A DNA stretch of 64,000 nt from Micromonospora sp. MW-13 (GTDB lineage: Bacteria; Actinomycetota; Actinomycetes; Mycobacteriales; Micromonosporaceae). The DNA lies in NCBI RefSeq assembly GCF_003434305.1, contig NZ_QKKX01000002.1, positions 62,001 to 126,000 on the forward strand. The letters are read 5' to 3'. A program made the translations under genes and the position numbers. The notes beneath the pieces were generated by a model, which saw only the letters and a list, made by a program, of their open reading frames with translations, did not search any database and was not told the DNA's origin. This document shows, piece by piece, positions 18,945 to 27,891 of the stretch (position 1 is the first letter of the stretch; the number at the start of each line of letters is the position of its first letter).

Positions 18945-20077
18945 CCGAGTCCGTGGTGGAGGTGCCCCCGGCGCGGGTGCCGGACGAGTTGACCCCGCAC
19001 CGGCGGGCCTGGCACGGGCTGCGGCCGTACCTGCCGCTGCTGGCGCTGGCGGTCGCGGCGGTCCTGCCGTACTCGACGGTGCGGTTGCCCGGAATCTTCG
19101 AGGGGCCGCTGAACTCGCCCGGCACCCTGCAACTGCTCGCCGTCTGCCTGGTCTTCGGCGGCCTGGCCGCCGGCTACGACCTGCTGTTCGGCCGCACCGG
19201 GATGCTCTCCTTCGGGCACGCCCTGTACTTCGCCGCCGGGGTGTACGGCACTGACATCCTGATCACCCGGGCCGGGCTGCCGCTGTGGCAGGCCGCGCTG
19301 CTGACCGTCACCGGCGGGACGATCCTGGCCGGCCTGCTCGGCGCGGTGGCGCTGCGTACCGCCGGGATCGCGTTCGCCATGGTCACCCTCGCCTTCGCCC
19401 AGGTCGGGGCGATCCTGGTGGCCCGGGACTTCGGCGGGCTGACCGGCGGCGAGGAGGGGCTGCCGCTGGACGTGTCGGGGCTGCCCGCCGGGCTGGTCGG
19501 GGTGGCGAACACGGTCAACCTGTACTGGCTGGCGCTGGCGTACCTGGCCCTGGTGGTCTTCGTGGTGCACCGGGTCGCCGGCTCGCCGACCGGGCGGGTG
19601 CTCGCCGGGCTGCGCGACGACGAGCGGCGGATCGGGGTGCTCGGGCTCGACCCGTACCGGTTCAAGCTGGTCGCGTTCACGCTGGCCGGCGGGCTCGCGG
19701 CCAGCGGGGGAGCGGTCTACTGCCTGATCGTCGGCGGCGCGTCCCCGCACATCACCTCCAGCGAGCTGACCCTGTCGCTGCTGGTCATGGTGGTGCTGGG
19801 CGGTCCCGGCACCCGCTGGGGCCCGGTCCTGGGCGGCATCCTCTACATGTACCTGGACCACCGCCTGACCGCCTTCGGCACCAGCGACGCGGTCGAGGCC
19901 CTCCCGGCGTTCCTCAGCCGCCCCCTGAGCCAGCCCCTGTTCGTCCTGGGCACGGTCTTCATCCTGGCCGTCTACTTCTTCCCCGGCGGCCTGGCCAGCC
20001 TGAGATCCCGCCTGGCCCCCCTCGTGAAGGCGGGGCGGGCGGAGCCGGAAGGGAGCCGGGTGGGGCGGCGCTGGTAG
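18941..20077 (+). CDS. livM: ABC transporter permease LivM-type
   Basis: This is the second permease, 378 residues with about ten membrane segments. YDLLFGRTGMLSFGHALYFA (about 79-98) is the LivM counterpart of the LivH signature, and LRDDERRIGVLGLDPYRFK is the cytoplasmic coupling loop that meets the ATPases. It closes the operon; its stop (20075-20077) overlaps a possible -10 box for the RecQ gene. Confidence 0.92.
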   Translation: MTESVVEVPPARVPDELTPHRRAWHGLRPYLPLLALAVAAVLPYSTVRLPGIFEGPLNSPGTLQLLAVCLVFGGLAAGYDLLFGRTGMLSFGHALYFAAGVYGTDILITRAGLPLWQAALLTVTGGTILAGLLGAVALRTAGIAFAMVTLAFAQVGAILVARDFGGLTGGEEGLPLDVSGLPAGLVGVANTVNLYWLALAYLALVVFVVHRVAGSPTGRVLAGLRDDERRIGVLGLDPYRFKLVAFTLAGGLAASGGAVYCLIVGGASPHITSSELTLSLLVMVVLGGPGTRWGPVLGGILYMYLDHRLTAFGTSDAVEALPAFLSRPLSQPLFVLGTVFILAVYFFPGGLASLRSRLAPLVKAGRAEPEGSRVGRRW

Positions 20078-20086
20078 AAATGCCGG

Positions 20087-22243
20087 ATGAGCCAGGATCG
20101 GGCGGCGGTACGGGAGCGGGCCGAGGCGGTGCTGCGGCGGTTGGCCGGGGAGCACGCCCGGCTGCGGGAGGACCAGTGGCGGGCCATCGAGGCGCTGGTC
20201 GTCGACCGGCGGCGGGTGCTCTGCGTGCAGCGCACCGGGTGGGGCAAGTCGGCGGTCTACTTCGTGGCCACCGCCCTGCTGCGGGAGCCCCCCGCCGCCG
20301 CCGGCCCGACGGTGATCGTGTCGCCGCTGCTGGCGCTCATGCGCAACCAGGTCGAGGCGGCGGCCCGGGCCGGCATCCGGGCCCGCACCATCAACTCGGC
20401 CAACCTCGACGAGTGGGACGAGATCACCGCCGAGATCCACGCCGGCACGGTCGACGTGCTGCTGATCAGCCCGGAACGGCTCAACAACCCGGACTTCCGG
20501 GACACCGTGCTGCCGAGGCTGGCGGCCACCACCGGCCTGCTGGTGGTCGACGAGGCGCACTGCGTCTCCGACTGGGGGCACGACTTCCGGCCCGACTACC
20601 GGCGGCTGCGTACGTTCCTCGGCAACCTGCCCGAGCGCACGCCCGTGCTCGCCACCACGGCCACCGCCAACGCCCGGGTCACCGCCGACGTCGCCGAGCA
20701 GCTCGGCACCGAACTGGCCGCCCCGGCCGCCGAGCGCCCGGACGTGCTGGTGCTGCGCGGGACCCTGGACCGGGAGTCGCTGCGGCTGGGCGTGCTGGAC
20801 CTGCCCAGCCCGGCGCACCGGCTCGGCTGGCTCGCCGACCACCTGGACCGGCTCCCCGGGTCGGGGATCATCTACACGCTGACCGTGGCGGCGGCCGGCG
20901 AGACGGCGGAGTTCCTGCGCTCGCGGGGGTACCCGGTGGCCTCGTACACGGGGCAGACCGAGGACGCCGACCGGCGGGCCGCCGAGCAGGACCTGCTGGA
21001 CAACAAGATCAAGGCGCTCGTCGCCACGAGCGCGCTGGGCATGGGCTTCGACAAGCCCGACCTCGGCTTCGTGGCGCACCTCGGCGCCCCGCCGTCGCCG
21101 ATCGCGTACTACCAGCAGGTCGGCCGCGCCGGCCGGGCCGTCGAGCACGCCGAGGTGCTGCTGCTGCCCGGCGTCGAGGACGCGGCCATCTGGCGGTACT
21201 TCGCCTCGCTCGCGTTCCCGCCCGAGGAGCAGGTCCGGGCCGTGCTGGCCGCCCTGCACACCGACCGGCCGCTGTCCACCCAGGCCCTGGAGCCGATCGT
21301 CGACCTGCGCCGGGCCCGGCTGGAGCTGATGCTCAAGGTGCTCGACGTGGACGGCGCGGTCCGCCGGGTGCGCGGCGGCTGGCTCGCCACCGGCGAGCCC
21401 TGGGTCTACGACGAGGCCCGGTTGCGCCGCGTCGCCCAGGCCCGCACCGCCGAGCAGCAGGCCATGCGGGAGTACGCGACCACGCCCGGCTGCCGGATGC
21501 GGTATCTGCGCGAGTGCCTGGACGACGTCGGGGCGGGCGACTGCGGCCGGTGCGACCGGTGCGCCGGGCCGCTGTTCACAGCCGAGGTGTCCGGGCCGGC
21601 GCAGGGCGCCGCGCAGGCGTACCTCGGGCGTCCCGGGGTGGAGATCGCGCCGAAGAAGCTGTGGCCGACCGGGCTGGACGCGGTGGGCGTACCGCTGAAG
21701 GGCCGGATCCCCCCGGCGGAGCAGGCGCTGCCGGGGCGGGCCGTGGGGCGGCTGTCCGACCTGGGCTGGGGCGGTCGGCTGCGCGAGCTGGTCGGGCCGG
21801 ACGCGGCCGACCGGCCGGTCCCCGACGACGTGGCCGGCGCGGTGGTCGAGGTGCTGAAGGCGTGGGCGCACGGCGACGACCCGTGGCCCCGCCGCCCGGT
21901 CGGCGTGGTCGCGGTCGGCTCCCGGCGGCGGCCCGCGCTGGTCGGCTCGCTCGCCGAGCGGATCGCCACGGTGGGCCGGCTGCCGCTGCTCGGCCAGGTG
22001 GTTCCCGCCGGGTCCGCCGGCCCGGACGGGCCGCGCGGCAACAGCGCCCAGCGGGTACGCGCCCTGCACGACGCCTTCGCCGTGCCGGACGAACTGGCCG
22101 GCGCGCTCGCCGGGCTGGACGGCCCGGTGCTGCTCGTCGACGACCTGGTGGACACGGGCTGGACCCTGACCATGGTGACCCGGCTGCTGCGCCGGGCCGG
22201 CGCGCCCGACGTGCTCCCCCTCGCCCTCGCCGTCGCCGGCTGA
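20087..22243 (+). CDS. recQ: RecQ-family helicase with C-terminal PRTase-like domain
   Basis: This 718-residue protein is a RecQ-type 3'-5' DNA helicase. It has Walker A QRTGWGKS (47-54), DEAHCVSDWGHDFRPDY (about 154), SAT-like ATTATAN, motif V TSALGMGFDKPDL and motif VI QQVGRAGR. Four cysteines at about 468-494 form the RecQ zinc module. The C-terminal 200 residues lack an HRDC domain and instead carry LLVDDLVDTGWT (about 681-692), the PRPP-binding loop of type I phosphoribosyltransferases. RecQ-PRT fusions occur in actinobacteria; the role of the second domain is unclear. TAGAAA lies six bases before ATG 20087, so it may be leaderless. Confidence 0.9.
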   Translation: MSQDRAAVRERAEAVLRRLAGEHARLREDQWRAIEALVVDRRRVLCVQRTGWGKSAVYFVATALLREPPAAAGPTVIVSPLLALMRNQVEAAARAGIRARTINSANLDEWDEITAEIHAGTVDVLLISPERLNNPDFRDTVLPRLAATTGLLVVDEAHCVSDWGHDFRPDYRRLRTFLGNLPERTPVLATTATANARVTADVAEQLGTELAAPAAERPDVLVLRGTLDRESLRLGVLDLPSPAHRLGWLADHLDRLPGSGIIYTLTVAAAGETAEFLRSRGYPVASYTGQTEDADRRAAEQDLLDNKIKALVATSALGMGFDKPDLGFVAHLGAPPSPIAYYQQVGRAGRAVEHAEVLLLPGVEDAAIWRYFASLAFPPEEQVRAVLAALHTDRPLSTQALEPIVDLRRARLELMLKVLDVDGAVRRVRGGWLATGEPWVYDEARLRRVAQARTAEQQAMREYATTPGCRMRYLRECLDDVGAGDCGRCDRCAGPLFTAEVSGPAQGAAQAYLGRPGVEIAPKKLWPTGLDAVGVPLKGRIPPAEQALPGRAVGRLSDLGWGGRLRELVGPDAADRPVPDDVAGAVVEVLKAWAHGDDPWPRRPVGVVAVGSRRRPALVGSLAERIATVGRLPLLGQVVPAGSAGPDGPRGNSAQRVRALHDAFAVPDELAGALAGLDGPVLLVDDLVDTGWTLTMVTRLLRRAGAPDVLPLALAVAG

Positions 22244-22412
22244 CGCGCGGGCGGCCCTCGGGCGGGTGCGCCGGAGGCCGCCGGGTTCCCGCGTCGGGCG
22301 GCAGCCAGGGCGGCGACCCGGAAGCGGCCGGGACGGAAAGTTCCCGGGCGGGGCGGATTGCGACCGGTGCCACGCCACGCGGTCGTTGGCCGGCCGGTCG
22401 GGAACCCGGCGG

Positions 22413-22424
22413 TACCGTGGGCCC
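22413..22424 (+). promoter_or_regulatory. Leaderless -10 box (TACCGT)
   Basis: TACCGT at 22413-22418 ends six bases before ATG 22425, which has no ribosome site. The arrangement predicts a leaderless mRNA. Confidence 0.5.
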
Positions 22425-23459
22425 ATGAGCGATCAGCGACCCGGCCCGGCCGAGGCGCCGCCGTCGTCGCCCGCGCCGGGCGCCGGCCCGGCCGAGGTGT
22501 CCGCGTCGCCGTCCGCCCCGCCCGGGGGCGGCGTGCCGGAGACGGCGGGGGCGCTGGTGGACCGGGACACGCTGCGGCTCGCGCTGGTGGTGGGCGGGCT
22601 GGTGCTCGCGGTGCTGCTCGGTTTCGGCCTCGGGCGGCTCAACCCGCCACCCGCCGACGCGACCGGGCGGACCTCGACGGCCGCCACGGACCACCCCCAC
22701 GCGCCCGGCACCGGGGCGCACGAGCACGGCACCGGCACCGACACCGGCGGCGCGACCGAGGTCGGCGGCCTCGCGGTCGGCTCCGGGGGCTGGACGCTGG
22801 CCCCGCTGTCCACCGCCTTCGCCGCCGGGCGGCCGGGCGAGTTCCGGTTCCAGGTCCGGGACGTCCAGGGCCGACCGGTGACCCGGTTCGCGGTCGTGCA
22901 CGACAAGCCGATGCACCTGATCGTGGTGCGCCGGGATCTCAGCGGCTACCAGCACCTGCACCCGACCATGGCCGCCGACGGCACCTGGTCGGTCCCACTG
23001 ACCCTGCCGCAGGCCGGGGCGTGGCGGGCGTACGCGGACTTCACCCTCGTCACCGACGACGGCGGGCAGAGCGTCCGCACCCTCGGCGTCGACCTCTCCG
23101 TCCCCGGCGACTACGCGCCCCGGCCGCTGCCGGCCCCGACCCGCACCGCCACCGTGGACGGGTTCACGGTGAGCTGGTCCGGCGAGCCCCGGATCGGCGC
23201 GACCCGGCCGCTCCGGTTCGCGGTCCGCGCCGGGGACGTCACCCCGACGCTGGAGCGCTACCTGGGCGCGTACGGCCACCTGGTGGCCCTGCGCGAGGGG
23301 GACCTGGGCTACCTGCACGTGCACCCGGAACCGGGGCCGGCCCCGGACGGGGTCACCTTCCAGCTGACCGTGCCGGGGCCGGGGCGTTACCGCCTGTACT
23401 TCGACTTCCAGGTGGCCGGCGAGGTGCGGACCGCCGAGTTCACCCTCACGGCGCCCTGA
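22425..23459 (+). CDS. Membrane-anchored His-rich protein with two HLHP motifs
   Basis: The product has 344 residues: a Pro/Ala-rich cytoplasmic head, one membrane helix (about 52-72), a His-rich linker (DHPHAPGTGAHEHG) and two beta-rich extracellular segments. The first contains KPMHLIVVRRDLSGYQHLHP and the second GHLVALREGDLGYLHVHP, the same motif with equally spaced histidines. This suggests a duplicated fold and metal binding, possibly copper, which is an inference from the histidines. No obvious metal exporter is adjacent. I do not recognise a named family. Confidence 0.7.
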   Translation: MSDQRPGPAEAPPSSPAPGAGPAEVSASPSAPPGGGVPETAGALVDRDTLRLALVVGGLVLAVLLGFGLGRLNPPPADATGRTSTAATDHPHAPGTGAHEHGTGTDTGGATEVGGLAVGSGGWTLAPLSTAFAAGRPGEFRFQVRDVQGRPVTRFAVVHDKPMHLIVVRRDLSGYQHLHPTMAADGTWSVPLTLPQAGAWRAYADFTLVTDDGGQSVRTLGVDLSVPGDYAPRPLPAPTRTATVDGFTVSWSGEPRIGATRPLRFAVRAGDVTPTLERYLGAYGHLVALREGDLGYLHVHPEPGPAPDGVTFQLTVPGPGRYRLYFDFQVAGEVRTAEFTLTAP

Positions 23460-23519
23460 CCGCCGGCGGCACCCCGGCAGCCGCCACGGCGCCCCGGCGG
23501 ACCATCCTGGCGGTGCTGC

Positions 23520-23936
23520 TCAGCCGGCCCGGCGGACGGGCCGGCGGGCCAGGTAGCGCAGCAGGTCGCGGATGTGGTGCTTCTCCTCGGCCGGCACCGC
23601 CGGGTCGGCCAGCCGCTGGAGGATGACCCGGACGTCGGCCTCGACCGGCCCCTCGTCGCCGCGCCGGCGCGGGGCGGGGCCCGAGTCGGGCAGTCCGAGA
23701 GCCCGGAAGGCCGCCGCCACGGGAAGGTCGAGGGCTGCGCAGAAGCCGCGCACCTTCGCCAGCTCGGGATAGTCGTGCCAGTCGCCGGCCAGCCAGCGGA
23801 AGACGGTGGAGCGGCCGACCCCGGTGTGCCCCGCGAGGTCGCTGACGGTCCAGCCGCGCTCTTCCCGAGCGTCGTCGATGGCCCGGCGCACGAAGCGTGC
23901 GAAAGCCATCTGTGGCGAAACCTCTGACGCGACCAT
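23520..23936 (-). CDS. XRE-type DNA-binding transcriptional regulator
   Basis: This protein of about 138 residues has a Cro/C1-type helix-turn-helix near its N terminus: GWTVSDLAGHTGVGRSTVFR is the typical two-helix motif. Helical sequence follows, and the end (about 100-135) is a charged helix. The open frame extends to 24152 but the extra N terminus is low in structure; ATG 23936 and ATG 23909 are both possible starts, neither with an ideally spaced ribosome site. It converges with the preceding gene and is divergent from the next. The target is unknown. Confidence 0.75.
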   Translation of the reverse strand: MVASEVSPQMAFARFVRRAIDDAREERGWTVSDLAGHTGVGRSTVFRWLAGDWHDYPELAKVRGFCAALDLPVAAAFRALGLPDSGPAPRRRGDEGPVEADVRVILQRLADPAVPAEEKHHIRDLLRYLARRPVRRAG

Positions 23937-24153
23937 CCCTGCGGGGTCTTCCTTCCGGCCGGAGCACCGGACGGTGCCCTTCGAGCGTAATGCCCCCGGC
24001 GGCGGACGCAAGCCATCGCCCGCCCCTTGATCGTCGTCCGTGCCGCCGGCCCCGGATGACCTGCGAAGATCGCTCACCTCGTCCTGGACCGACGTGCCGG
24101 GGCTGGTTCTCGACGGTCGGGATCGCGACTGTCGGTGTTTGTCGAACGTCAAC

Positions 24154-24159
24154 TAAGAT
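24154..24159 (+). promoter_or_regulatory. Possible -10 box (TAAGAT)
   Basis: TAAGAT lies 64 bases before the start of the small membrane protein gene in an unusually AT-rich patch of the divergent intergenic region. No clear -35 is present. Confidence 0.35.
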
Positions 24160-24223
24160 TGATGCTCGTCCACCTGGCGTCCGCGGTCGCCCGTCCCCAC
24201 CGACCGCGTCGATGAGGAGCAGC

Positions 24224-24682
24224 ATGGCCGATCCGAGCCGTCCCCCGCCGTACCGTCCGGGTGCGGTCAGCCTCTTCTTCGTGGCCAAGGCCGGCGTCTT
24301 CGCCGCCGGCTTCTGGATCTGGCTCCTGGTCCTCGTGCTCGACACCGACCAGGCCAACGGGGCCCACGTCCTGGCCGCCGCCGGCGCGGTCACCACGACG
24401 CTCGTCGGCGTGGTGCTCGGCGCCCGGCTGGCCCTGCAACGCAACGCGGCCGTGCGGCACGCGGAACTCAAGCGGCTGCTGGTCGACATCTCCTGGAACG
24501 CGTTCGCCGCCGCCGGCAACGCCGAGACCCCGGGCAAGGTGGTGCCCTTCCCGACGGTGTCGTCCGACGGCGAGCGCTCCGGCCGGGGAGCCGGGGACCG
24601 GGTGTCGATGTTCGACCGCGGCTCCACCAACGAACGGGCGCCGGGCCGGGACCGGGGCGGCAACGGCGAACGCCGCCGCTGA
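24224..24682 (+). CDS. Small two-helix membrane protein, unknown function
   Basis: The 152-residue product has two hydrophobic helices (about 15-38 and 47-67), then a cytoplasmic part ending in a charged, low-complexity Arg/Gly-rich tail. GAGGAG precedes ATG 24224 by four bases. It converges with the methyltransferase gene, leaving only 27 bases between stops. I recognise no domain. Confidence 0.65.
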   Translation: MADPSRPPPYRPGAVSLFFVAKAGVFAAGFWIWLLVLVLDTDQANGAHVLAAAGAVTTTLVGVVLGARLALQRNAAVRHAELKRLLVDISWNAFAAAGNAETPGKVVPFPTVSSDGERSGRGAGDRVSMFDRGSTNERAPGRDRGGNGERRR

Positions 24683-24709
24683 GCGCCCGGCCGGCCGGAT
24701 CGGCGGGGG

Positions 24710-25861
24710 TCAACCCTCTCGGGCGGCGAGCAGTGTCTCCAGGCGCGGGGTCACCTGCCACTGGTCGAGCAGGGCGCGGTACTCCGCCCGTTGCTCGGGG
24801 CCGGGCGCGGCGTCGACCCGGCGGGCCCGGATCAGCAGGTTGCGGGGGGTGTGCCGGGAGTCGACGAACTCCACCACCTCGGTCCGGTACCCGTGCATCC
24901 GCAACAGGGCGGCCCGCAGCGAGTCGGTCAGCACGTCCGCGAAGCGCTCGCGCAGGATCCCCTGCCGGGTCAGCAGGTCGTACGGGGCCGGGGCTGGCCG
25001 GGCGCGTAGCTGGGCGGCGAGGTCGTGGTGGCAACACGGCGCGGCGAGCACCCACCGGGCGTCCCACCGCACGGCGCGGGCCAGCGCCTCGTCGGTGGCG
25101 GTGTCGCAGGCGTGCAGCGCCAGCACCAGGTCGGGCGCGGGCTCGACCGCCGCGTCGGCGATCGTGCCGGCCACGAAGCTCACCCGGTCGGCCCAGCCCA
25201 GCCGCTCGGCCAACTCGGTGTTGCGCCGCCGCTGGTCCTCCCGCACGTCGACGCCGACCAGCCGCACGTCCAGGCCCCGCTGGGAGAGGTAGCGGTACGC
25301 GGCGAAGGTCAGGTACGCGTTGCCGCAGCCCAGGTCGACCACCCGCAGCCGGCCGGTGAGGTCGTCCGGCAGGGTGGCGGCGAGTGCCCGCAGGAACGCG
25401 TCCACCTGCCGGCGCTTCGCCGCCGAGCCGCCGATCTCGGCGAAGATCTCGTCGCCCGGGTCGAGCAGCCACTCCTTGGCCCGGTCGTGGCCGCCCGGTT
25501 CCGGCGCGGGACGCGCGGCGGCGACCCGGTGCACCTGCGCCGCACCGGACTTGGTCACCCGGAGCTGGAGCGTCACGTCGGCGGTCTCCACGTGCCAGTT
25601 GCCGAACGGCTCGGCCAGCAGGGCGTCCACGGCCGCGCCGGCCTCCGCCCCGGGCGCGACGTTGCGGGTGTACGGGCGGGCCCCGTCGGAGGTGGCGATC
25701 TGCAACCGGGGCCCGGCCTTGAGGGCGACCGGGCGCAGTTCGGCGCGGACCACCGAGGGGCGGTGCCCGCGTCGGCGGCCGGCGGCGACCGCCCGGGTCA
25801 GCGCGGGGTCGAGCAGCAGCGCCCGGACCTCGGTCAGGGCGGCGTCCAGCGGTTCGGGCAT
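24710..25861 (-). CDS. METTL25-like SAM-dependent methyltransferase
   Basis: This 383-residue protein has a C-terminal class I methyltransferase fold. Motif I is RVVDLGCGNAYLTFAAYRYL (about 182-201), an acidic residue follows in VGVDVRED, and motif IV is LALHACDTATDEA. The LHACD motif and later PCCHHDL are characteristic of the Methyltransf_32/METTL25 group. The N-terminal part (about 1-150) is a separate domain of unknown role. The substrate is unknown; RNA or protein is possible. The start is followed by a charged N terminus without an obvious ribosome site. Confidence 0.8.
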   Translation of the reverse strand: MPEPLDAALTEVRALLLDPALTRAVAAGRRRGHRPSVVRAELRPVALKAGPRLQIATSDGARPYTRNVAPGAEAGAAVDALLAEPFGNWHVETADVTLQLRVTKSGAAQVHRVAAARPAPEPGGHDRAKEWLLDPGDEIFAEIGGSAAKRRQVDAFLRALAATLPDDLTGRLRVVDLGCGNAYLTFAAYRYLSQRGLDVRLVGVDVREDQRRRNTELAERLGWADRVSFVAGTIADAAVEPAPDLVLALHACDTATDEALARAVRWDARWVLAAPCCHHDLAAQLRARPAPAPYDLLTRQGILRERFADVLTDSLRAALLRMHGYRTEVVEFVDSRHTPRNLLIRARRVDAAPGPEQRAEYRALLDQWQVTPRLETLLAAREG

Positions 25862-25935
25862 CTCTCCATCTTCCTCGTCGCCCGAGCGGTCCCGTCGGGC
25901 GGCCGGTCCCGCCGAACGGCGGCTCGGCCGGAACG

Positions 25936-25976
25936 CGACATCCCCCGCGCCGGGCGGACCGGCGCGGGGGATGTCG
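25936..25976 (-). terminator. Terminator hairpin of the DEAD-box helicase gene
   Basis: Perfect 16-base arms at 25936-25951 and 25961-25976 enclose a nine-base loop. The hairpin starts 17 bases past the helicase stop (25993) in the direction of transcription. Confidence 0.75.
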
Positions 25977-25992
25977 ACGTCTGGGACGTGGG

Positions 25993-27696
25993 TCAGTCGG
26001 CGGTCGCCTCGGCGGGCATACCCGCGCCGGAGCCGCCCCGCCGGCGCCGGCGCCGGCGCGGCTTGCCCGGCTCGCCCTCGGCGGCGGCCGTGGCCGGTTC
26101 GGCGGCGGCCGACTCGGCGGAGATCACCGCGGTCGGCTCGCCGACCACCACCTCGCCGGCCCGGCGGCGCCGGCGGCGGCGCGCGGTCCGGGCGCCCTCC
26201 TCGGCGGCCTGGTCGACCGGGACCTCGGCGGCGTCCGGCCCGGCGGCCGGGCCGGAGCGGCCCCGGCGGCGCTCGCCACGACCGTGCCCTTCGTCGCGAC
26301 CGCGTGCCTCGTCGCGCCCGCGGCCCTCGCCGCGCCGGGAGCCCCGGCCGCCACCGGTGCCCTCACCGCGCCGGGGCCGGCCGCCGAGGTCCTCCTCGAC
26401 CTCGGCCGACAGCCCGGCCCGGGTCCGTTCCGCCGTCGGCAGGGTGCCGGTGACGTCGCGGGAGATGTCCAGGTCGGTGTAGAGGTGCGCCGAGGTGTGG
26501 TACGTCTCCGGCGGCTCCGGCATGTCCAGCCCGAGCGTCTTGTCGATGATCCGCCAGCGGGGCATGTCGTCCCAGTCGACGAAGGTCACCGCGACGCCGG
26601 TGGCGCCGGCCCGGCCGGTACGACCGATCCGGTGGGTGTAGGTGTCCTGGTCCTCGGGGCAGTCGTAGTTGATGACGTGGGTGACGCCGGTGACGTCCAG
26701 CCCCCGGGCGGCCACGTCGGTCGCGACCAGGATGTCGATCTTCCCGGCCCGGAACGCGCGCAGCGCCCGCTCCCGGGCGCCCTGGCCCAGGTCGCCGTGC
26801 ACGGCCGCCACGGCGAAGCCGCGGAAGTCGAGGTCCTCGGCGACCCGGTCGGCGGCCCGCTTGGTGCGGGTGAAGATCATGGTGAGCCCGCGCCCCTCCG
26901 CCTGGAGGATGCGCGCCACGATCTCGACCTTGTTCATCGAGTGGGTGCGGTAGACCAGCTGCTGGGTCTGCGGCGACGGCCCGGTCTCGGCGGTGTGCCC
27001 GGCGTGGATCGTCACCGGGCGGCGCAGGAAGCGCCGGGACAGCGCGACGATCGGGTCCGGCATGGTGGCCGAGAAGAGCATCGTCTGCCGGTCCTCCGGC
27101 AGCATCGCGAGGATCTTCTCGACGTCGTCGAGGAAGCCCAGGTCCAGCATCCGGTCGGCCTCGTCGAGGACCAGCGCGTGTACCCGGTCGAGCCGCAGGT
27201 GCTTCTGCTTGGCCAGGTCCAGCAGCCGGCCCGGCGTGCCGACCAGGATCTCGACGCCCTTGCGCAGCGTGTCGATCTGCGGCTCGTACGCGACGCCGCC
27301 GTAGATCGGCAGCACCCGCACGCCGCGGGTCCGGCCCGCCGCATCGAGGTCCTTGGCGACCTGGATGCCCAGCTCGCGGGTGGGGACGACGACCAGGGCC
27401 TGCGGCACGCCGTCGCCGCCCTCGGCCGGGGCGAAGACCCGCTCCAGCAGCGGTACGCCGAAGCCGAGGGTCTTGCCGGTGCCGGTGGGCGCCTGGCCGA
27501 TCAGGTCGGTGCCGCGCAGCCCGATCGGGAGCGCGTACTCCTGGATGGCGAAGGCCCGGGTGATGCCGGCCGCAGCCAGCGCCTCGACGGTCTCCGGCCG
27601 GGCGCCGAGCTCGGCGAACGTGGGGGCCTCCGGGCGGACCGGGGCGGTCGGGGCCAGCTCGTGGCCGCCTGTGAGATCGGAAATCTGCTCGCTCAT
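25993..27696 (-). CDS. rhlE: DEAD-box RNA helicase, RhlE-like
   Basis: The 567-residue protein is an ATP-dependent RNA helicase. It contains a Q motif (TFAELGARPETVEAL to FAIQEYALP), Walker A APTGTGKT near residue 70, DEADRMLDLGF, SAT and HRIGRTGRAG. After about residue 430 the tail is very rich in Arg, Gly and acidic residues, typical of RNA-binding extensions. Its gene neighbourhood resembles the M. tuberculosis Rv3211 region as I recall it. Upstream lie four 16-base direct repeats that could regulate it. ATG 27696 lacks a strong ribosome site. Confidence 0.92.
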   Translation of the reverse strand: MSEQISDLTGGHELAPTAPVRPEAPTFAELGARPETVEALAAAGITRAFAIQEYALPIGLRGTDLIGQAPTGTGKTLGFGVPLLERVFAPAEGGDGVPQALVVVPTRELGIQVAKDLDAAGRTRGVRVLPIYGGVAYEPQIDTLRKGVEILVGTPGRLLDLAKQKHLRLDRVHALVLDEADRMLDLGFLDDVEKILAMLPEDRQTMLFSATMPDPIVALSRRFLRRPVTIHAGHTAETGPSPQTQQLVYRTHSMNKVEIVARILQAEGRGLTMIFTRTKRAADRVAEDLDFRGFAVAAVHGDLGQGARERALRAFRAGKIDILVATDVAARGLDVTGVTHVINYDCPEDQDTYTHRIGRTGRAGATGVAVTFVDWDDMPRWRIIDKTLGLDMPEPPETYHTSAHLYTDLDISRDVTGTLPTAERTRAGLSAEVEEDLGGRPRRGEGTGGGRGSRRGEGRGRDEARGRDEGHGRGERRRGRSGPAAGPDAAEVPVDQAAEEGARTARRRRRRRAGEVVVGEPTAVISAESAAAEPATAAAEGEPGKPRRRRRRRGGSGAGMPAEATAD

Positions 27697-27832
27697 ATGG
27701 ATTTGGGGGTGCCCTCTCGTGGTGCGCCCCTCATGTCCTCAGGGCGCGGTCGGTAGGTGGCGCGGGCCACACGGTCGGGGGCGGAGTCGCCGAGCCGGAC
27801 CGGGCCGCACGCGCGCCGTGGGCAGGACTTCG

Positions 27833-27891
27833 GGTCAGACCGGACCTCGGTCAGATCGAACCTGGGTCAGATCGAACCTGGGTCAGATCGG
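27833..27891. repeat. 16-base direct repeats upstream of the helicase gene
   Basis: GGTCAGATCGAACCTG occurs at 27849-27864 and 27865-27880. A diverged copy lies at 27833-27848 and a partial fourth at 27881-27891. The array starts about 137 bases upstream of the helicase start codon, in its promoter or leader region. Confidence 0.8.

Noticed and set aside
18935..22426. A 1163-codon open frame on the minus strand across livM and recQ
   Set aside because: It is the antisense shadow of two genes with strong domain evidence; its translation is low-complexity and matches no family.
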